Assembly (NCBI RefSeq): GCF_004570865.1
Contig: NZ_SPQS01000030.1
Span: forward strand, 1-60,923
Origin: Bradyrhizobium frederickii
GTDB lineage: Bacteria > Pseudomonadota > Alphaproteobacteria > Rhizobiales > Xanthobacteraceae
Length of the DNA stretch: 60,923 nucleotides
Direction of reading: 5' to 3'
In this document: positions 16,608 to 25,440 of the stretch, one piece after another
How the letters are laid out: every line of letters starts with the position of its first letter
Position numbering within the stretch: position 1 is the first letter of the stretch
Notes under the pieces: generated by a model
What the model was told of the DNA's origin: nothing
The model's input: the letters and a program-made list of their open reading frames with translations, nothing else
The model's database searches: none
Program-made: the position numbers and the translations under genes

Positions 16608-18125
16608 TCAACGCGACGGGGCCGCACCATCGGCCGAGGCGCAACGCGACTCCCTTATGAGCAGCAGCGTCATGAGCGCGGCAAGGCCCGCGGCGAGCAT
16701 ATAGGCAGGGGATATGTTCAGGCCGGCACCTGCGAAGAGCAAATAGGAGAACAATCCTGCCGTCGACGCAATGAAGCCAAGCCAGGCCAATCTTGGGAGG
16801 CGAAATCCACGTCCGCCCTGGCGGAGATCGAGCACGAGGTAGAACACCAAAAAGGTGTTGCAGAGCGCCGCCGGCAACAGGCCCATGACGATCTCGCTCT
16901 CGAATGCAAGATAGGATAACACGCCGTCGACCTGGGCAATCACCGCGAACGGCAGATAGCGCAGGTTGAGGCAGGCTAGGGCGATGCTCGCAAGTTCGAA
17001 CGCGTAGAAGTAGCGCTCGTGCATCTTGGGAAGCAGGTACGGCATCAGAATGAGCGACGCGCATGCGACGAGCAGAGTGAACTCCGGCCCGGTCCGCTTG
17101 GACTGTGCGATGAAGATCGATAGGGCAAGCCCGCTCGCTGCCGCGAGCACGAGGCCAATGGCGACCCCGACTGTGTACGGCGTTCCTCCTGCGAACACCC
17201 AGACGTTCGCTGCATTCATGGTCAGGTGATGATATGTGTTGGCTTGGCCGAGATAGATGCCGAGCACGGAGACCAGAGATCGGCCTGCAACGAGAACCGG
17301 AATGGCGAGGATCAAATAGACTCCCGGAATGGCGGCAAGCCACGCCAGGTGAATTTTGCGGCGCAAGATCATGCCGAGCACGAACGGCCCCAGGAACACG
17401 CCCTGCGCCTTCACCGAACAGCCTACGGCGAAAGGCAGAACGCCATTTCGGTTGCGCATGAACATCGCCACGGACAGCAGCGCGAAGAAGGTCCAGATCG
17501 AATCGGCCTGCCCCCACATTGCTCCATTGAAGAGCACCGTCGGTGCGAGCCAGACCGAGCAGAAGGCCATGGACGCGCGCAATGGCACCTTCGTTGTACG
17601 CCAGACGATCTGTGCGACAACGATCGCGCAACCGAGCTCGAATATCGCCGAGATTGTCTTCACGAGCGAAAGTGGCTGGCCGAGCCTATCAAAAGGGGCG
17701 GCGATCAGCAGGAGGTAGCTGTAAAACGGGGCGTAGTTGGTGAAAGGCCCGGCCAGCGCGCCAATACCCTGATCCCGAGCGAAGGTGTACCAGGGGATCA
17801 GGAACTGAAACGCATCGCTGTTGGCGTATTCCCGGACAAGGTACCGGAGCGCAAGGCCTGCAAGCCCGCACACCAGCGCGAGGGCGATCGCCAGCGGCTT
17901 GGTGGCCAGCGCCTTGTCCGGATGAATGCAGCGGTCGAGCTCGCGCGGCGCGCCGACTCCGCCAGTAATGTTTGTTGCGCCATCGCTCTTTGCTGGAACT
18001 GTGCGCGACGATCGATGAGCACAGCTGGGATCCGCGTAATCAGGAGAAGATGGATATTGGTATTCAGAACGTGGTTGGTTCTTGCGGCCCTCTGCAACAC
18101 AGAGAGACTCAGGGCTTTGATCCAT
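16608..18125 (-). CDS. Polytopic membrane glycosyltransferase-like protein (GT87/PIG-M-like)
   Basis: This 505-residue protein has a hydrophilic N-terminus (about 75 residues), then roughly ten or more hydrophobic helices. The first loop NSDAFQFLIPWYTFARD followed by TNYAPFYSYLL, and later GAMWGQADSIWTF and LLPKMHERYFYAFE, match the pattern of lipid-linked-sugar mannosyltransferases (GT-C fold). It would transfer a sugar at the periplasmic face. The start is uncertain, since no good ribosome binding site precedes 18125. Base composition looks lower in GC than the neighbours, and the gene lies beside a truncated gene, which suggests acquisition. Confidence 0.72.
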   Translation of the reverse strand: MDQSPESLCVAEGRKNQPRSEYQYPSSPDYADPSCAHRSSRTVPAKSDGATNITGGVGAPRELDRCIHPDKALATKPLAIALALVCGLAGLALRYLVREYANSDAFQFLIPWYTFARDQGIGALAGPFTNYAPFYSYLLLIAAPFDRLGQPLSLVKTISAIFELGCAIVVAQIVWRTTKVPLRASMAFCSVWLAPTVLFNGAMWGQADSIWTFFALLSVAMFMRNRNGVLPFAVGCSVKAQGVFLGPFVLGMILRRKIHLAWLAAIPGVYLILAIPVLVAGRSLVSVLGIYLGQANTYHHLTMNAANVWVFAGGTPYTVGVAIGLVLAAASGLALSIFIAQSKRTGPEFTLLVACASLILMPYLLPKMHERYFYAFELASIALACLNLRYLPFAVIAQVDGVLSYLAFESEIVMGLLPAALCNTFLVFYLVLDLRQGGRGFRLPRLAWLGFIASTAGLFSYLLFAGAGLNISPAYMLAAGLAALMTLLLIRESRCASADGAAPSR

Positions 18126-18462
18126 GGCACAACAAGACGTTGAATTTCATCTTGTGTACGTATACGTATATCGATTTCGAGTTGTGTAAATATTGGTTGT
18201 GCAACCGAATGAAGGCTCGCGAAAGGATTATTTGGTTAGCGAATCCTTTAGTGGAACAGGCGATCGTCGGAATGAGCGCGAGCGGCAAGCGAGCCCGGCG
18301 CTGCGGTCGCAGGATGGCGGCGCGGTATACCAGCGTCTTGTCGGGATTGGAGCAGTAGAACTCGGGCGCCAGGATCTCTTCGAAGCGCTTGACATCGCGG
18401 TTCTGAACGGAGGCGACGTAGTCGCGATTGAGCGCGGTGAGTTGGTCGAGGTCCTGGCGCAT
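18109..18462 (-). pseudogene. Truncated NTF2/SnoaL-like gene
   Basis: The frame starts with an excellent ribosome binding site (AGGAGGG, 8 bases before the ATG at 18462). Its first ~50 residues, such as MRQDLDQLTALNRDYVASVQ and FEEILAPEFYCSNPDK, look like the beginning of a nuclear transport factor 2-like protein. After about RAAIL (near 18312) the rest becomes arginine-rich and then AT-rich without resemblance to the fold, and it stops inside the start region of the glycosyltransferase-like gene. The usual length would be about 120-130 residues with a beta-rich C-terminal half that is missing here. I read this as a gene cut by an insertion or deletion. Confidence 0.6.
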
Positions 18463-18476
18463 TGCATGTCCCTCCT

Positions 18477-18512
18477 GTCATTCCGGGGCGCGCGGAGCGC
18501 GAACCCGGAATC
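18477..18512 (+). repeat. Single arm of the GTCATTCCGGGGCGC element
   Basis: GTCATTCCGGGGCGCGCGG continuing to GCGCGAACCCGGAA, the same as one arm of the elements at 9444 and 11550. The other arm is absent here. Confidence 0.6.
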
Positions 18513-18530
18513 TCGATGTCGTCTTACTCC

Positions 18531-18650
18531 GTCATCGCGAGCGACTTGTCCGCCGTCGCTCCAGGAGCGAAGGCGGAAGCGAAGCAATCCAATCTCCCAG
18601 CGCGGACGGATTACTGGATTGCCTCGTCGCAAGAGCGTCTCGCAATGACG
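18531..18650. repeat. Dispersed repeat with GTCATCGCGAGCG / CGCAATGACG ends
   Basis: The element starts GTCATCGCGAGCGAC and contains GAAGCAATCCA and its partner TGGATTGCCTCGTC, ending TCGCAATGACG. It fills the gap before the amidase stop codon. Confidence 0.65.
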
Positions 18651-18655
18651 AGCGA

Positions 18656-20128
18656 CTAATCGTCGAACATCTTCGGCGGCACGAACCCGCCGAACTCGCG
18701 CTCGATCAGCTCGGCAAGCTTGAGCGGCGTGCGATCCTCCAGCCACGGGCCGACGATCTGCACGCCGACAGGCAGGCCGTCCTTCGACAGGCCCAGCGGA
18801 ACGGCCGTCGAAGGCAGGCCCGGCAACGTCGCGATACCCGGCCAGGCGAGCTGATCGGAATAGGGGTAATCCCTGCCGTCGATGCTGATACGCCGCAGGC
18901 TCTGGTCCGGCGAATGGTCATGCGGAAAGGCCGGCGTCGGCATGATCGGGCAGATCACCGCGTCGAAGCTCTTGAACAGCGCGCGCCATTGCGCACGCAG
19001 GCCGGCGCGGGCGCCTGCGTCGAGCACCCAGGCGCGGTGGCTTGCGGTGATGCCGCGCAGTCGCTCCGCACCGAGGCTGCGATCCTCGGGCGAAAGCTGG
19101 CTCGCCCGGGCTTGCGCATCCGCAAGCTCATCGGGCAGGAAGAACGCGCCGAGAAAGCTCAGGAGCATGCGCATGTAGAGCCGCGACGTCTCCGCGAAGT
19201 CCGGGAGCTGGCCGCTCTCGCGCGCGATCCTCGTGCCGGCCTTCGACAGATCGGTTGCGAGCCTGTCGATCGCGCCGCGGACGTCACCGTCGGTCGGCAA
19301 CAGCGGGTCGCTGTCGATCACCAGGACGCGAAAGTCCCGCAACGAATGATGCCGTGCAGCGGGCAGGTCGAGCTTGTAGGCGACACCGGCGTCCAGCGGT
19401 TCCGGCCCGGCCATGACGTCGAGCAGCAGGGTGAGATCTGCTGCCGTGCGCGCCATCGGCCCGATGACGGCGAGGTCGCCCTCGCGCGGAATCGCCGGAA
19501 ACGGCGGCGGGGTCTCGCCGCGGGCCGGGCAGAGATTGAGAGTCGGCTTATGCGCGAAGATGCCGCAATGAAAGGCCGGCACCCGCAGCGAGCCGCCGAT
19601 GTCGGAGCCGGTGGCGAGCGCGCAATAACCTGCGGCGAGGGCTGCCGACGATCCTCCGGACGATCCACCCGGCGTGCGGCCGAGATCATAGGGGTTGTTC
19701 GTGGTGCCGTAGATGTCGTTGTAGCTCTGCCAGTCGCCGAGGCCTACCGGCACGTTGGTCTTGCCGAGGATCACGCCGCCGGCCTGCTTGATGCGTGCCA
19801 CCGGCAAGGCGTCTTCGGCAGGCTTGAAATCCCTCTGCGGCAGGAATCCCCAGGTCGTCGGCAGGCCGGCGATGTTGAAGGATTCCTTCACCGTCACGGG
19901 CAGGCCGAGCAGCGGCTTGCGCTCGCCGCGTGCCAGGGCGGCGTCCGCCTCGCGCGCGGCACCGAGAGCGCGATCGAAATCCCGGACGCAGATCGCGTTG
20001 ATCTTGCCGTCGTGACGCTCGATACGGGCGATCGCGTCCTGGGTGAGCTCGACCGCGGAGACCTTCTTCGCGCTCAAGGCGGCCGACAGCTCGACCGCGC
20101 TCTTGAAACTCCATTCCGATTTGGCCAC
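18656..20128 (-). CDS. Amidase signature family protein
   Basis: This 490-residue hydrolase has a Ser-cisSer-Lys triad: lysine in PVTVKESFN (near residue 79), the cis-serine in GGSSGGSSAALAAG (near 155) and the nucleophilic serine in GSDIGGSLRVPA (near 178). Such enzymes hydrolyse amides to acid and ammonia, or act on glutamine-type substrates. No partner GatB or GatC gene is adjacent, so a role in tRNA amidation is unlikely and the substrate is unknown. The start at 20128 gives the family length. Confidence 0.9.
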   Translation of the reverse strand: MAKSEWSFKSAVELSAALSAKKVSAVELTQDAIARIERHDGKINAICVRDFDRALGAAREADAALARGERKPLLGLPVTVKESFNIAGLPTTWGFLPQRDFKPAEDALPVARIKQAGGVILGKTNVPVGLGDWQSYNDIYGTTNNPYDLGRTPGGSSGGSSAALAAGYCALATGSDIGGSLRVPAFHCGIFAHKPTLNLCPARGETPPPFPAIPREGDLAVIGPMARTAADLTLLLDVMAGPEPLDAGVAYKLDLPAARHHSLRDFRVLVIDSDPLLPTDGDVRGAIDRLATDLSKAGTRIARESGQLPDFAETSRLYMRMLLSFLGAFFLPDELADAQARASQLSPEDRSLGAERLRGITASHRAWVLDAGARAGLRAQWRALFKSFDAVICPIMPTPAFPHDHSPDQSLRRISIDGRDYPYSDQLAWPGIATLPGLPSTAVPLGLSKDGLPVGVQIVGPWLEDRTPLKLAELIEREFGGFVPPKMFDD

Positions 20129-20383
20129 CGCGCGTCTCCTGCTCTGGTTGTCGGACGATGATGCGCAGTTTGGCCGAATGCCGCAACGGCTGCTTGATCG
20201 CGATTGCTGTTCGAAATCGCGGGAAGGCGGCGTCCGCCGACGGCGGTGTCATCGCCCGCCTTGTGCGCACTTGCGCACTGGGGCGGGCGATCCAGTACGC
20301 GGCGGCTTCTCGGTTGAATCAGAGACGACTCTGGAATACTGGATTCCCTGCCTTCGCGGGGAATGACACCGGGGTGAATGTCG

Positions 20384-21355
20384 CTACGCCGCCCCGATCA
20401 ATATCCCGACCGCGAGCACGATCGCGCCGCCGAGCACGATCTGGAACACCGCCTGGAGGAACGGGGTGTCCATGTAGCGCGAGCGGATGAAGGCGATCGC
20501 CCACAATTCGAAGAACACCACGACGCAGGCGATCGCCGTTGCGATCCAGAACGCGTTGGCCCAGCTGTCGGGCACGAGATAGGGCGCGGTGTGGCCGAGC
20601 CCGCCGAGCGTGGTCATCGCGCCGCAGGTGACGCCGCGCAGCCAGGGCGAGCCGCGCCCCGTCAGCGAGCCGTCGTCGGACAGCGCTTCCGCAAAGCCCA
20701 TGCTGATGCCGGCGCCGATCGAGGCGGCAAGGCCGACGAGAAACGTCTGCCAGTTCTGGTGGGTGGCGAAGGCGGCGGCGAACAGCGGCGCCAGCGTCGA
20801 GACCGAGCCGTCCATCAGGCCGGCGAGGCCCGGCTGCACATATTGCAGCACGAACATCCGCCGCCGCGTGCGATCCTCCTCGGCGCGCACGTCGGGACTG
20901 AGGATCTCGTCGGTCAATCTGGCGGCGGTGTGCTCGTGAGCCTTCTCGGCTTCGGCGAGGTCGCCGAGCAGCCGGCGCACGTTGACGTCCTCGGCCTGCT
21001 CGGCGGCCTTCGCATAGAAGCGCTCGGCCTCGAGCTCCATGGTCTCGACTTCCTTTCGGATCGTGTCGAGCGGCAGGTTCTTGGTCAGCCAGATCGGGCG
21101 ACGGCGCAGAAAGCCCTTGACGTCCTCGCGGCGGATCGGCGGCAGATGCTGGCCGAAGCGCTGCTCGTACAATTCCAGCAGCATGTGGCGATGACCGCGC
21201 TCTTCCTCGGCCATCTGCTCGAATAGCTTGGCCGAGTCCGGATAGCGTTCCTTCAGGTCCTCGGCGAAGGCCATGTAGATGCGGCTGTCTTCCTCTTCCG
21301 AGGAAATCGCGACCGCCAGCACCTCGCGCTCGGTCAGATCGGCAAAAGTCTTCAC
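20384..21355 (-). CDS. mbfA: Membrane-bound ferritin / iron exporter MbfA
   Basis: This 323-residue fusion has an N-terminal erythrin/ferritin-like domain (residues about 5-160) with a di-iron set of Glu and His in SSEEEDSR, EEERGHRH, ETMELEAERF and EAEKAHEH. Its C-terminal VIT1-like membrane domain (about 180-320) carries GLMDGSVSTLAPLF and ASIGAGISMGFAEAL. In Bradyrhizobium japonicum MbfA exports iron and protects against iron and peroxide stress (established). The Irr-type palindrome just upstream implies repression under low iron. The start at 21355 is set by the conserved opening MKTFADLTEREVLAVAISSE. Confidence 0.93.
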   Translation of the reverse strand: MKTFADLTEREVLAVAISSEEEDSRIYMAFAEDLKERYPDSAKLFEQMAEEERGHRHMLLELYEQRFGQHLPPIRREDVKGFLRRRPIWLTKNLPLDTIRKEVETMELEAERFYAKAAEQAEDVNVRRLLGDLAEAEKAHEHTAARLTDEILSPDVRAEEDRTRRRMFVLQYVQPGLAGLMDGSVSTLAPLFAAAFATHQNWQTFLVGLAASIGAGISMGFAEALSDDGSLTGRGSPWLRGVTCGAMTTLGGLGHTAPYLVPDSWANAFWIATAIACVVVFFELWAIAFIRSRYMDTPFLQAVFQIVLGGAIVLAVGILIGAA

Positions 21356-21372
21356 GGCTGTCCTGTTTTCAG

Positions 21373-21395
21373 TAGTTTAGAATTATTCTAAACTA
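21373..21395 (-). promoter_or_regulatory. Irr-type iron control element (ICE)
   Basis: TAGTTTAGAA-TTA-TTCTAAACTA is a perfect 10-bp-arm palindrome, containing the ICE-like core TTTAGAA-N3-TTCTAAA. It is centred about 29 bases upstream of the mbfA start codon, so bound Irr would block the promoter. That fits the reported negative control of mbfA by Irr. Confidence 0.85.
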
Positions 21396-21423
21396 TATAG
21401 GAGCCCATTGTTCCCGGGTCAAA

Positions 21424-22572
21424 TCAGGCCGTGCCGGCTTTGGCGAGGAAGTCGAGCAACAGGCGGCCGACCTCGGCCGGCTCCTCCTGCTGCACCCAAT
21501 GGCCGGCTCCGTCGACGAGATGGCAGCCGAGCATCTGCGTGCAGGCGCGCGCCTGCATCGCCTCGAACACGCCGGGACGCTGGTAAGTGCCCCAATCCTG
21601 CTTGCCCGAGATGAAGCAGGAGGGCACGTCGATGCTGCGACCGGAGAACAATTGCAGCTCGTTGTTGAGCATGCCTGACGTGCCGTAGCGATACCATTGC
21701 AGCCCGCCCTGGAATCCGGTGTGGCCATATTCGGCGGCGTAATAGGCGAGCTCGCTGTCCGGCAGCCATTGGTTGGCCGCGATCGCCGCGGGCGATGGCA
21801 TCTCCTTGGCGACCGTCTCCGCCATGGTCTCGTTCAGATCCATCACGTAATAGGTCGGCAGCTTTGCCAGCTCGTTCGCCGACCACGATGTCAGCGGAGC
21901 GGGCTTGTTGCCGGCCCAGTCCGCACTCTTGTGATGGTAATAGGCGCGCAGGAAATCGTGCACGCCCTGTGGCGCGCGGTGCATGTCGGCGTTGGCCTCG
22001 CGCGTCGAGTAGTACCACTGATAATGCTTGCGCGGACGCGGCAGCGCGGCGAGCTCGCGATGAACGGGGTCATCGATCGGCGGCCTTGCCGGTGTGTCGA
22101 TCGTGTCGAACGGCAGCGGCGGCGCTCCGCCGAATGGCGCGCTCATCAGCGTCACCGAACGAAACACGTCGGGCCTGATCAGCGCGCACCAGGCTGCGAC
22201 CGGGCTGCCGAAATCATGTCCGACCACGTCGACCTGCCTGTAGCCGAACGCCGACACCAGGGCGAGCGCGTCGCGCACCAGGTTGAGCAGCGAGAACGGC
22301 GCGAGATTGCCGTCGTAGTCAGCGCTCCATCCCGTGGTGCGGCCATAGCCGCGCTGGTCCGGCGCGATCACGTGATAGCCGGCCGCGGCGAGCGCCGGCA
22401 TCACCTTGCGCCAGGAGAAGGCGAGTTCAGGAAAGCCGTGCAACAAGAGAATACAGCGCCGCCCCCTGGTCTCGAAGCCCGCCTCCAGCACATGCATGCG
22501 CAGGCCGTTGACGCCGTCGACGGTGCGCGAGCGGATGCCGGCGGGCAGGGGGATTTCAGGGAGATCGGCCAT
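21424..22572 (-). CDS. Epoxide hydrolase-like alpha/beta hydrolase
   Basis: This 382-residue protein has the oxyanion motif HGFPE (near residue 46), a nucleophile elbow GHDFGS (near 120) with aspartate as nucleophile, and a late histidine in GAGHWVQQEEP. Aspartate at the elbow points to epoxide hydrolase or dehalogenase chemistry rather than serine ester hydrolysis. A cap domain lies between about 150 and 290. The gene is monocistronic, bounded by a dispersed repeat on its upstream side and the mbfA promoter region downstream. Confidence 0.87.
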   Translation of the reverse strand: MADLPEIPLPAGIRSRTVDGVNGLRMHVLEAGFETRGRRCILLLHGFPELAFSWRKVMPALAAAGYHVIAPDQRGYGRTTGWSADYDGNLAPFSLLNLVRDALALVSAFGYRQVDVVGHDFGSPVAAWCALIRPDVFRSVTLMSAPFGGAPPLPFDTIDTPARPPIDDPVHRELAALPRPRKHYQWYYSTREANADMHRAPQGVHDFLRAYYHHKSADWAGNKPAPLTSWSANELAKLPTYYVMDLNETMAETVAKEMPSPAAIAANQWLPDSELAYYAAEYGHTGFQGGLQWYRYGTSGMLNNELQLFSGRSIDVPSCFISGKQDWGTYQRPGVFEAMQARACTQMLGCHLVDGAGHWVQQEEPAEVGRLLLDFLAKAGTA

Positions 22573-22583
22573 GATGTCTCCTC

Positions 22584-22672
22584 GTCATGGCCGGGCTTGC
22601 CCCGGCCATCCACGTTCTTCGCTAATGTCGGATTGTAAGAGCGTGGATGCCCGGGACAAGCCCGGGCATGAC
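22584..22672. repeat. GTCATGGCCGGGCTTG inverted repeat, copy 1
   Basis: The left arm GTCATGGCCGGGCTTG pairs with CAAGCCCGGGCATGAC on the right, with inner CATCCACG / CGTGGATG. Related elements lie at 24240-24327, 26916-27038 and 59240-59362. Confidence 0.8.
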
Positions 22673-22697
22673 GGAGCTGGAAGTCTACGGAACGTCC

Positions 22698-23567
22698 TTA
22701 AACCGCCGCGCACACGAACGCGTTGCCCTTGCGCCGGATCTTCCCCACCGACGGCGACGGAAAATGCGCGGTGCAGCACAGCGTGTCGGTGTCGCAATAG
22801 CGTTCGAGAAAGCCGCGGCGCGTCGTTGCCGCCTTGGCCGGATCGACGTCGAACTTGATCGACAGCTCCGGATAAAGCGTTTGCAGCGGCGAGTGCATGA
22901 GATCGCCGGAGAACACCGCGTCGTCCCTGCCGCGGCCCATGGTGATGGCGATATGGCCCGGCGTGTGGCCGGGGGTCGGCAGGATGCGGACGTGGTCGCC
23001 GATCGCATGGTCGTTGCCGACGAGCTCGTGCCTGTTGGCCTCGACCACCGGCAGCACGCTGTCGGCGAAGGGCGGGACTTCCGCCTTCGCGTTCTGCTCC
23101 GACCAGTGGTCGAATTCCTGCCTGGCGAAGACGTAGCGTGCCTTCGGGAAGGTCGGCACCCAGCGGCCGTTCTCCAGCCGCGTATTCCAGCCGACATGGT
23201 CGACATGCAGATGCGTGCACATCACGAAGTCGATGTCGTCGACCGAGAACCCCGCGGCATCGAGTCCGCGCAGGTAGGTATCGTCCGTCTTCATGTTCCA
23301 TTTCGGACGATTGGGCCGCGGCTTGTCGTTGCCGATGCAGCTGTCGACCAGGATGGTGTGGTGCGGCGTCTTCACAACGTAGGACTGGAAGCACAGCAGC
23401 AGAACATCCTGCTCGTCCAGCGCCTTCGCTTCGCGCATCCAGGCCCGGTTCTCGGCCAGCAGTTGCGGCGTCAGCCCCGGCAGCATCTCCAGCGCCGGGA
23501 CGAACGAGGTCTCCTGCTCGATGATGCGATGGATGGTGAGATCGCCGACCGAGAATTTCAGGCTCAT
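22698..23567 (-). CDS. MBL-fold metallo-hydrolase
   Basis: This 289-residue hydrolase has the full metal set: HLHVDH (near residue 110), TPGHTPGH (near 197), the bridging aspartate in FSGDLMH and a late histidine in TAHFPSP. The pattern THLHVDHVGWN is common to AHL-lactonase-like and related hydrolases; the substrate is not known. The start at 23567 (MSLKFSVGDLTIHRI) matches the second MBL gene at 25441-26289, a paralogue. The GST gene upstream ends 14 bases away, so the two are likely co-transcribed. Confidence 0.88.
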   Translation of the reverse strand: MSLKFSVGDLTIHRIIEQETSFVPALEMLPGLTPQLLAENRAWMREAKALDEQDVLLLCFQSYVVKTPHHTILVDSCIGNDKPRPNRPKWNMKTDDTYLRGLDAAGFSVDDIDFVMCTHLHVDHVGWNTRLENGRWVPTFPKARYVFARQEFDHWSEQNAKAEVPPFADSVLPVVEANRHELVGNDHAIGDHVRILPTPGHTPGHIAITMGRGRDDAVFSGDLMHSPLQTLYPELSIKFDVDPAKAATTRRGFLERYCDTDTLCCTAHFPSPSVGKIRRKGNAFVCAAV

Positions 23568-23581
23568 GAGAACTCCAGCTG

Positions 23582-24193
23582 TTATGCGGCCGGCGGCACC
23601 GAGATCTTCACGGAAGGGCGCTCCAGCATCTTCTGGTGGAAGGCGTCGAGCTTCGGATAGGCCTTGCGCCAGCCGCAATCGGCGAAGCGGAAATCGGCAT
23701 AGCCGAGCACGCAAACGAGGCCGATCTGCGAGATGTCGAACGGGCCGTTCAGCACCTCGGGCATGTTCTCGAAGCGCGCCATTCCGGTCCAGGCCCTGTT
23801 CCAATGGTCGTCCGACCAGGCCTGCCATTGCAGGCCCTGCGGCCGCACCATCTTCTCGTAGCGGCACAGCAGCATGGAATCGAGCATGCCGTTGATCAGG
23901 GAGTGATTGGTCTTGGCCTTCCAGCGCCGCGGACCGTAATCCGGAATCAGGCTGCCGCCGGCCATCTCGTTGAGATATTCGACGATGACGTAGGAGTCCA
24001 AAATGACGTCGCCGTCATTGGTGATCAGCACCGGCAGCTTCTTCAGCGGCGTGATCTTCGAATAATCCTCGTTGGCCGTGCCCGGCGCGACGCTCGCCGG
24101 CGTCAGCTCGATCTTGTCGATCAACCCGAGCTCGATCGCGGCGATGCGCACCTTGCGGGCAAAGGGCGAGGCGGGGGAGAAGGTGAGCTTCAT
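23582..24193 (-). CDS. Glutathione S-transferase family protein
   Basis: This 203-residue protein has an N-terminal thioredoxin-like domain opening MKLTFSPASPFARKVRI, where the SPFARK turn is the glutathione site; PVLITNDGDVILDSYVIVEYL is the cis-proline and gamma-Glu binding part. An all-helical domain follows (about residues 85-200). The ATG at 24193 is used; a longer frame to 24265 runs into the repeat at 24240-24327. It probably forms a unit with the MBL gene after it. Detoxification of electrophiles is likely. Confidence 0.88.
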   Translation of the reverse strand: MKLTFSPASPFARKVRIAAIELGLIDKIELTPASVAPGTANEDYSKITPLKKLPVLITNDGDVILDSYVIVEYLNEMAGGSLIPDYGPRRWKAKTNHSLINGMLDSMLLCRYEKMVRPQGLQWQAWSDDHWNRAWTGMARFENMPEVLNGPFDISQIGLVCVLGYADFRFADCGWRKAYPKLDAFHQKMLERPSVKISVPPAA

Positions 24194-24239
24194 GGGGACT
24201 ATTCCCTGCAATCGATCGTGTGCGAACGGTGTTTCCTCC

Positions 24240-24327
24240 GTCATGGCCGGGCTTGACCCGGCCATCCACGCGTCGCGTCGTGGTCAGACTGTGAGACGTG
24301 GATGCCCGGGTCAAGCCCGGGCATGAC
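24240..24327. repeat. GTCATGGCCGGGCTTG inverted repeat, copy 2
   Basis: The left end GTCATGGCCGGGCTTG and the right end CAAGCCCGGGCATGAC are inverted. Inner arms around CATCCACG / CGTGGATG also pair. Confidence 0.8.
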
Positions 24328-24348
24328 GACGTATGATGCGCGTGCGCC

Positions 24349-25191
24349 TCACGCCGCCACAATCTCCTGGCGCTGCTCGCCGAGACCTTCGATGCCGAGC
24401 GTGACGACGTCGCCGACATTGAGGAAGGTCGGCGGCTTCATGCCGAGGCCGACACCGGGCGGGGTGCCTGTCGTGATGACGTCGCCGGGCAGCAGCGTCA
24501 TGAACTGCGAGACGTAGGAGACGCACTTGGCCATGGAGAAGATCATGGTCTTGGTCGAGCCGGTCTGGCGGCGCTGACCGTTGACGTCGAGCCACATCGA
24601 CAGGTTCTGCACGTCCTTGATCTCGTCCTTGGTCGCGAGCCAGGGGCCGAGCGGGCCGAACGTGTCGTGCGACTTGCCCTTGGTCCACTGTCCCAGGCGC
24701 TCGATCTGGAAGGCGCGCTCGGAGACGTCGTTGCAGACGCAATAGCCGGCGACATGGTTCAGCGCGTCGGCTTCCGAGACGTACTTGGCCCGGGTGCCGA
24801 TGATGGCGGCGATCTCGACCTCCCAGTCGAGCTTGGTCGAGCCGCGCGGCTTCTCCACCGGATCGTTCGGGCCGGACAGCGAGGTGTTGGCCTTCATGAA
24901 GATGATCGGCTCGCTCGGGATGTCGGCGCCGGTCTCCTTGGCATGGTCGGAATAGTTGAGGCCGATCGCGACGAATTTCGAGATGCCGGTGACGGGGGCG
25001 CCGAACCGCGGCTTGCCGGACACGGCGGGCAGCGAGGCGGGATCGAGGCCTGCCAGCTTTTTCAGGCTCTCCGGCGAATAGGCCTCGCCCGTGAGGTCCT
25101 TCAGATGCGCCGACAGGTCGCGCAACTGGCCGGATTTGTCGATCAGGCCGGGCTTTTCCGCACCCTTCTCGCCGTAACGAACAAGCTTCAT
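24349..25191 (-). CDS. Fumarylacetoacetate hydrolase family protein
   Basis: This 280-residue enzyme has the FAH metal site: two glutamates in LDWEVEIAAIIG (near residue 124) and aspartate in CNDVSERAFQ (near 160), followed by GKSHDTFGPLGPW. Family members cleave or isomerise beta-keto or hydroxy-diene acids in aromatic degradation, or act as ureidoglycolate lyase. The substrate cannot be told from the sequence. The start at 25191 (MKLVRYG) is the family's usual opening; the upstream extension covers a gap and a repeat. Confidence 0.88.
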   Translation of the reverse strand: MKLVRYGEKGAEKPGLIDKSGQLRDLSAHLKDLTGEAYSPESLKKLAGLDPASLPAVSGKPRFGAPVTGISKFVAIGLNYSDHAKETGADIPSEPIIFMKANTSLSGPNDPVEKPRGSTKLDWEVEIAAIIGTRAKYVSEADALNHVAGYCVCNDVSERAFQIERLGQWTKGKSHDTFGPLGPWLATKDEIKDVQNLSMWLDVNGQRRQTGSTKTMIFSMAKCVSYVSQFMTLLPGDVITTGTPPGVGLGMKPPTFLNVGDVVTLGIEGLGEQRQEIVAA

Positions 25192-25318
25192 TCTCGTTTC
25201 TCCCTGGAGATTGGACCGATCGGTTAACAGCTTCATGGAACAGGGCGGCGGGAAATTCAACCGCTCAAAGCGCGCCGCATTGCAGGCTTCTGGATTCGGT
25301 GGGAGCGGCAAGGTCTCG

Positions 25319-25433
25319 TGCCCCGGACGCTGCGCAGCGCGAAGCGGTGCGCTGCTGAGCCGGGGCCCAATCCCGCGGCATTCTGGGTCCCGGCTCGGCG
25401 GAGCAGCGTTGCACGCTGCACCGCGTCCGGGAC
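25319..25433. repeat. GTGCCCCGGACGC-type dispersed repeat, copy 1
   Basis: The left part TGCCCCGGACGCTGCGCAGC is mirrored by CGCTGCACCGCGTCCGGGACA, and inner GAGCCGGGGCCCA pairs with TGGGTCCCGGCTC. A related element is at 56821-56949. It fills the space between the FAH and MBL genes. Confidence 0.7.
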
Positions 25434-25440
25434 ACAGAGC

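Noticed and set aside
18428..20161. 577-residue plus-strand frame opposite the amidase
   Set aside because: Antisense of an intact amidase with all triad residues; composition is typical of GC-driven shadows.
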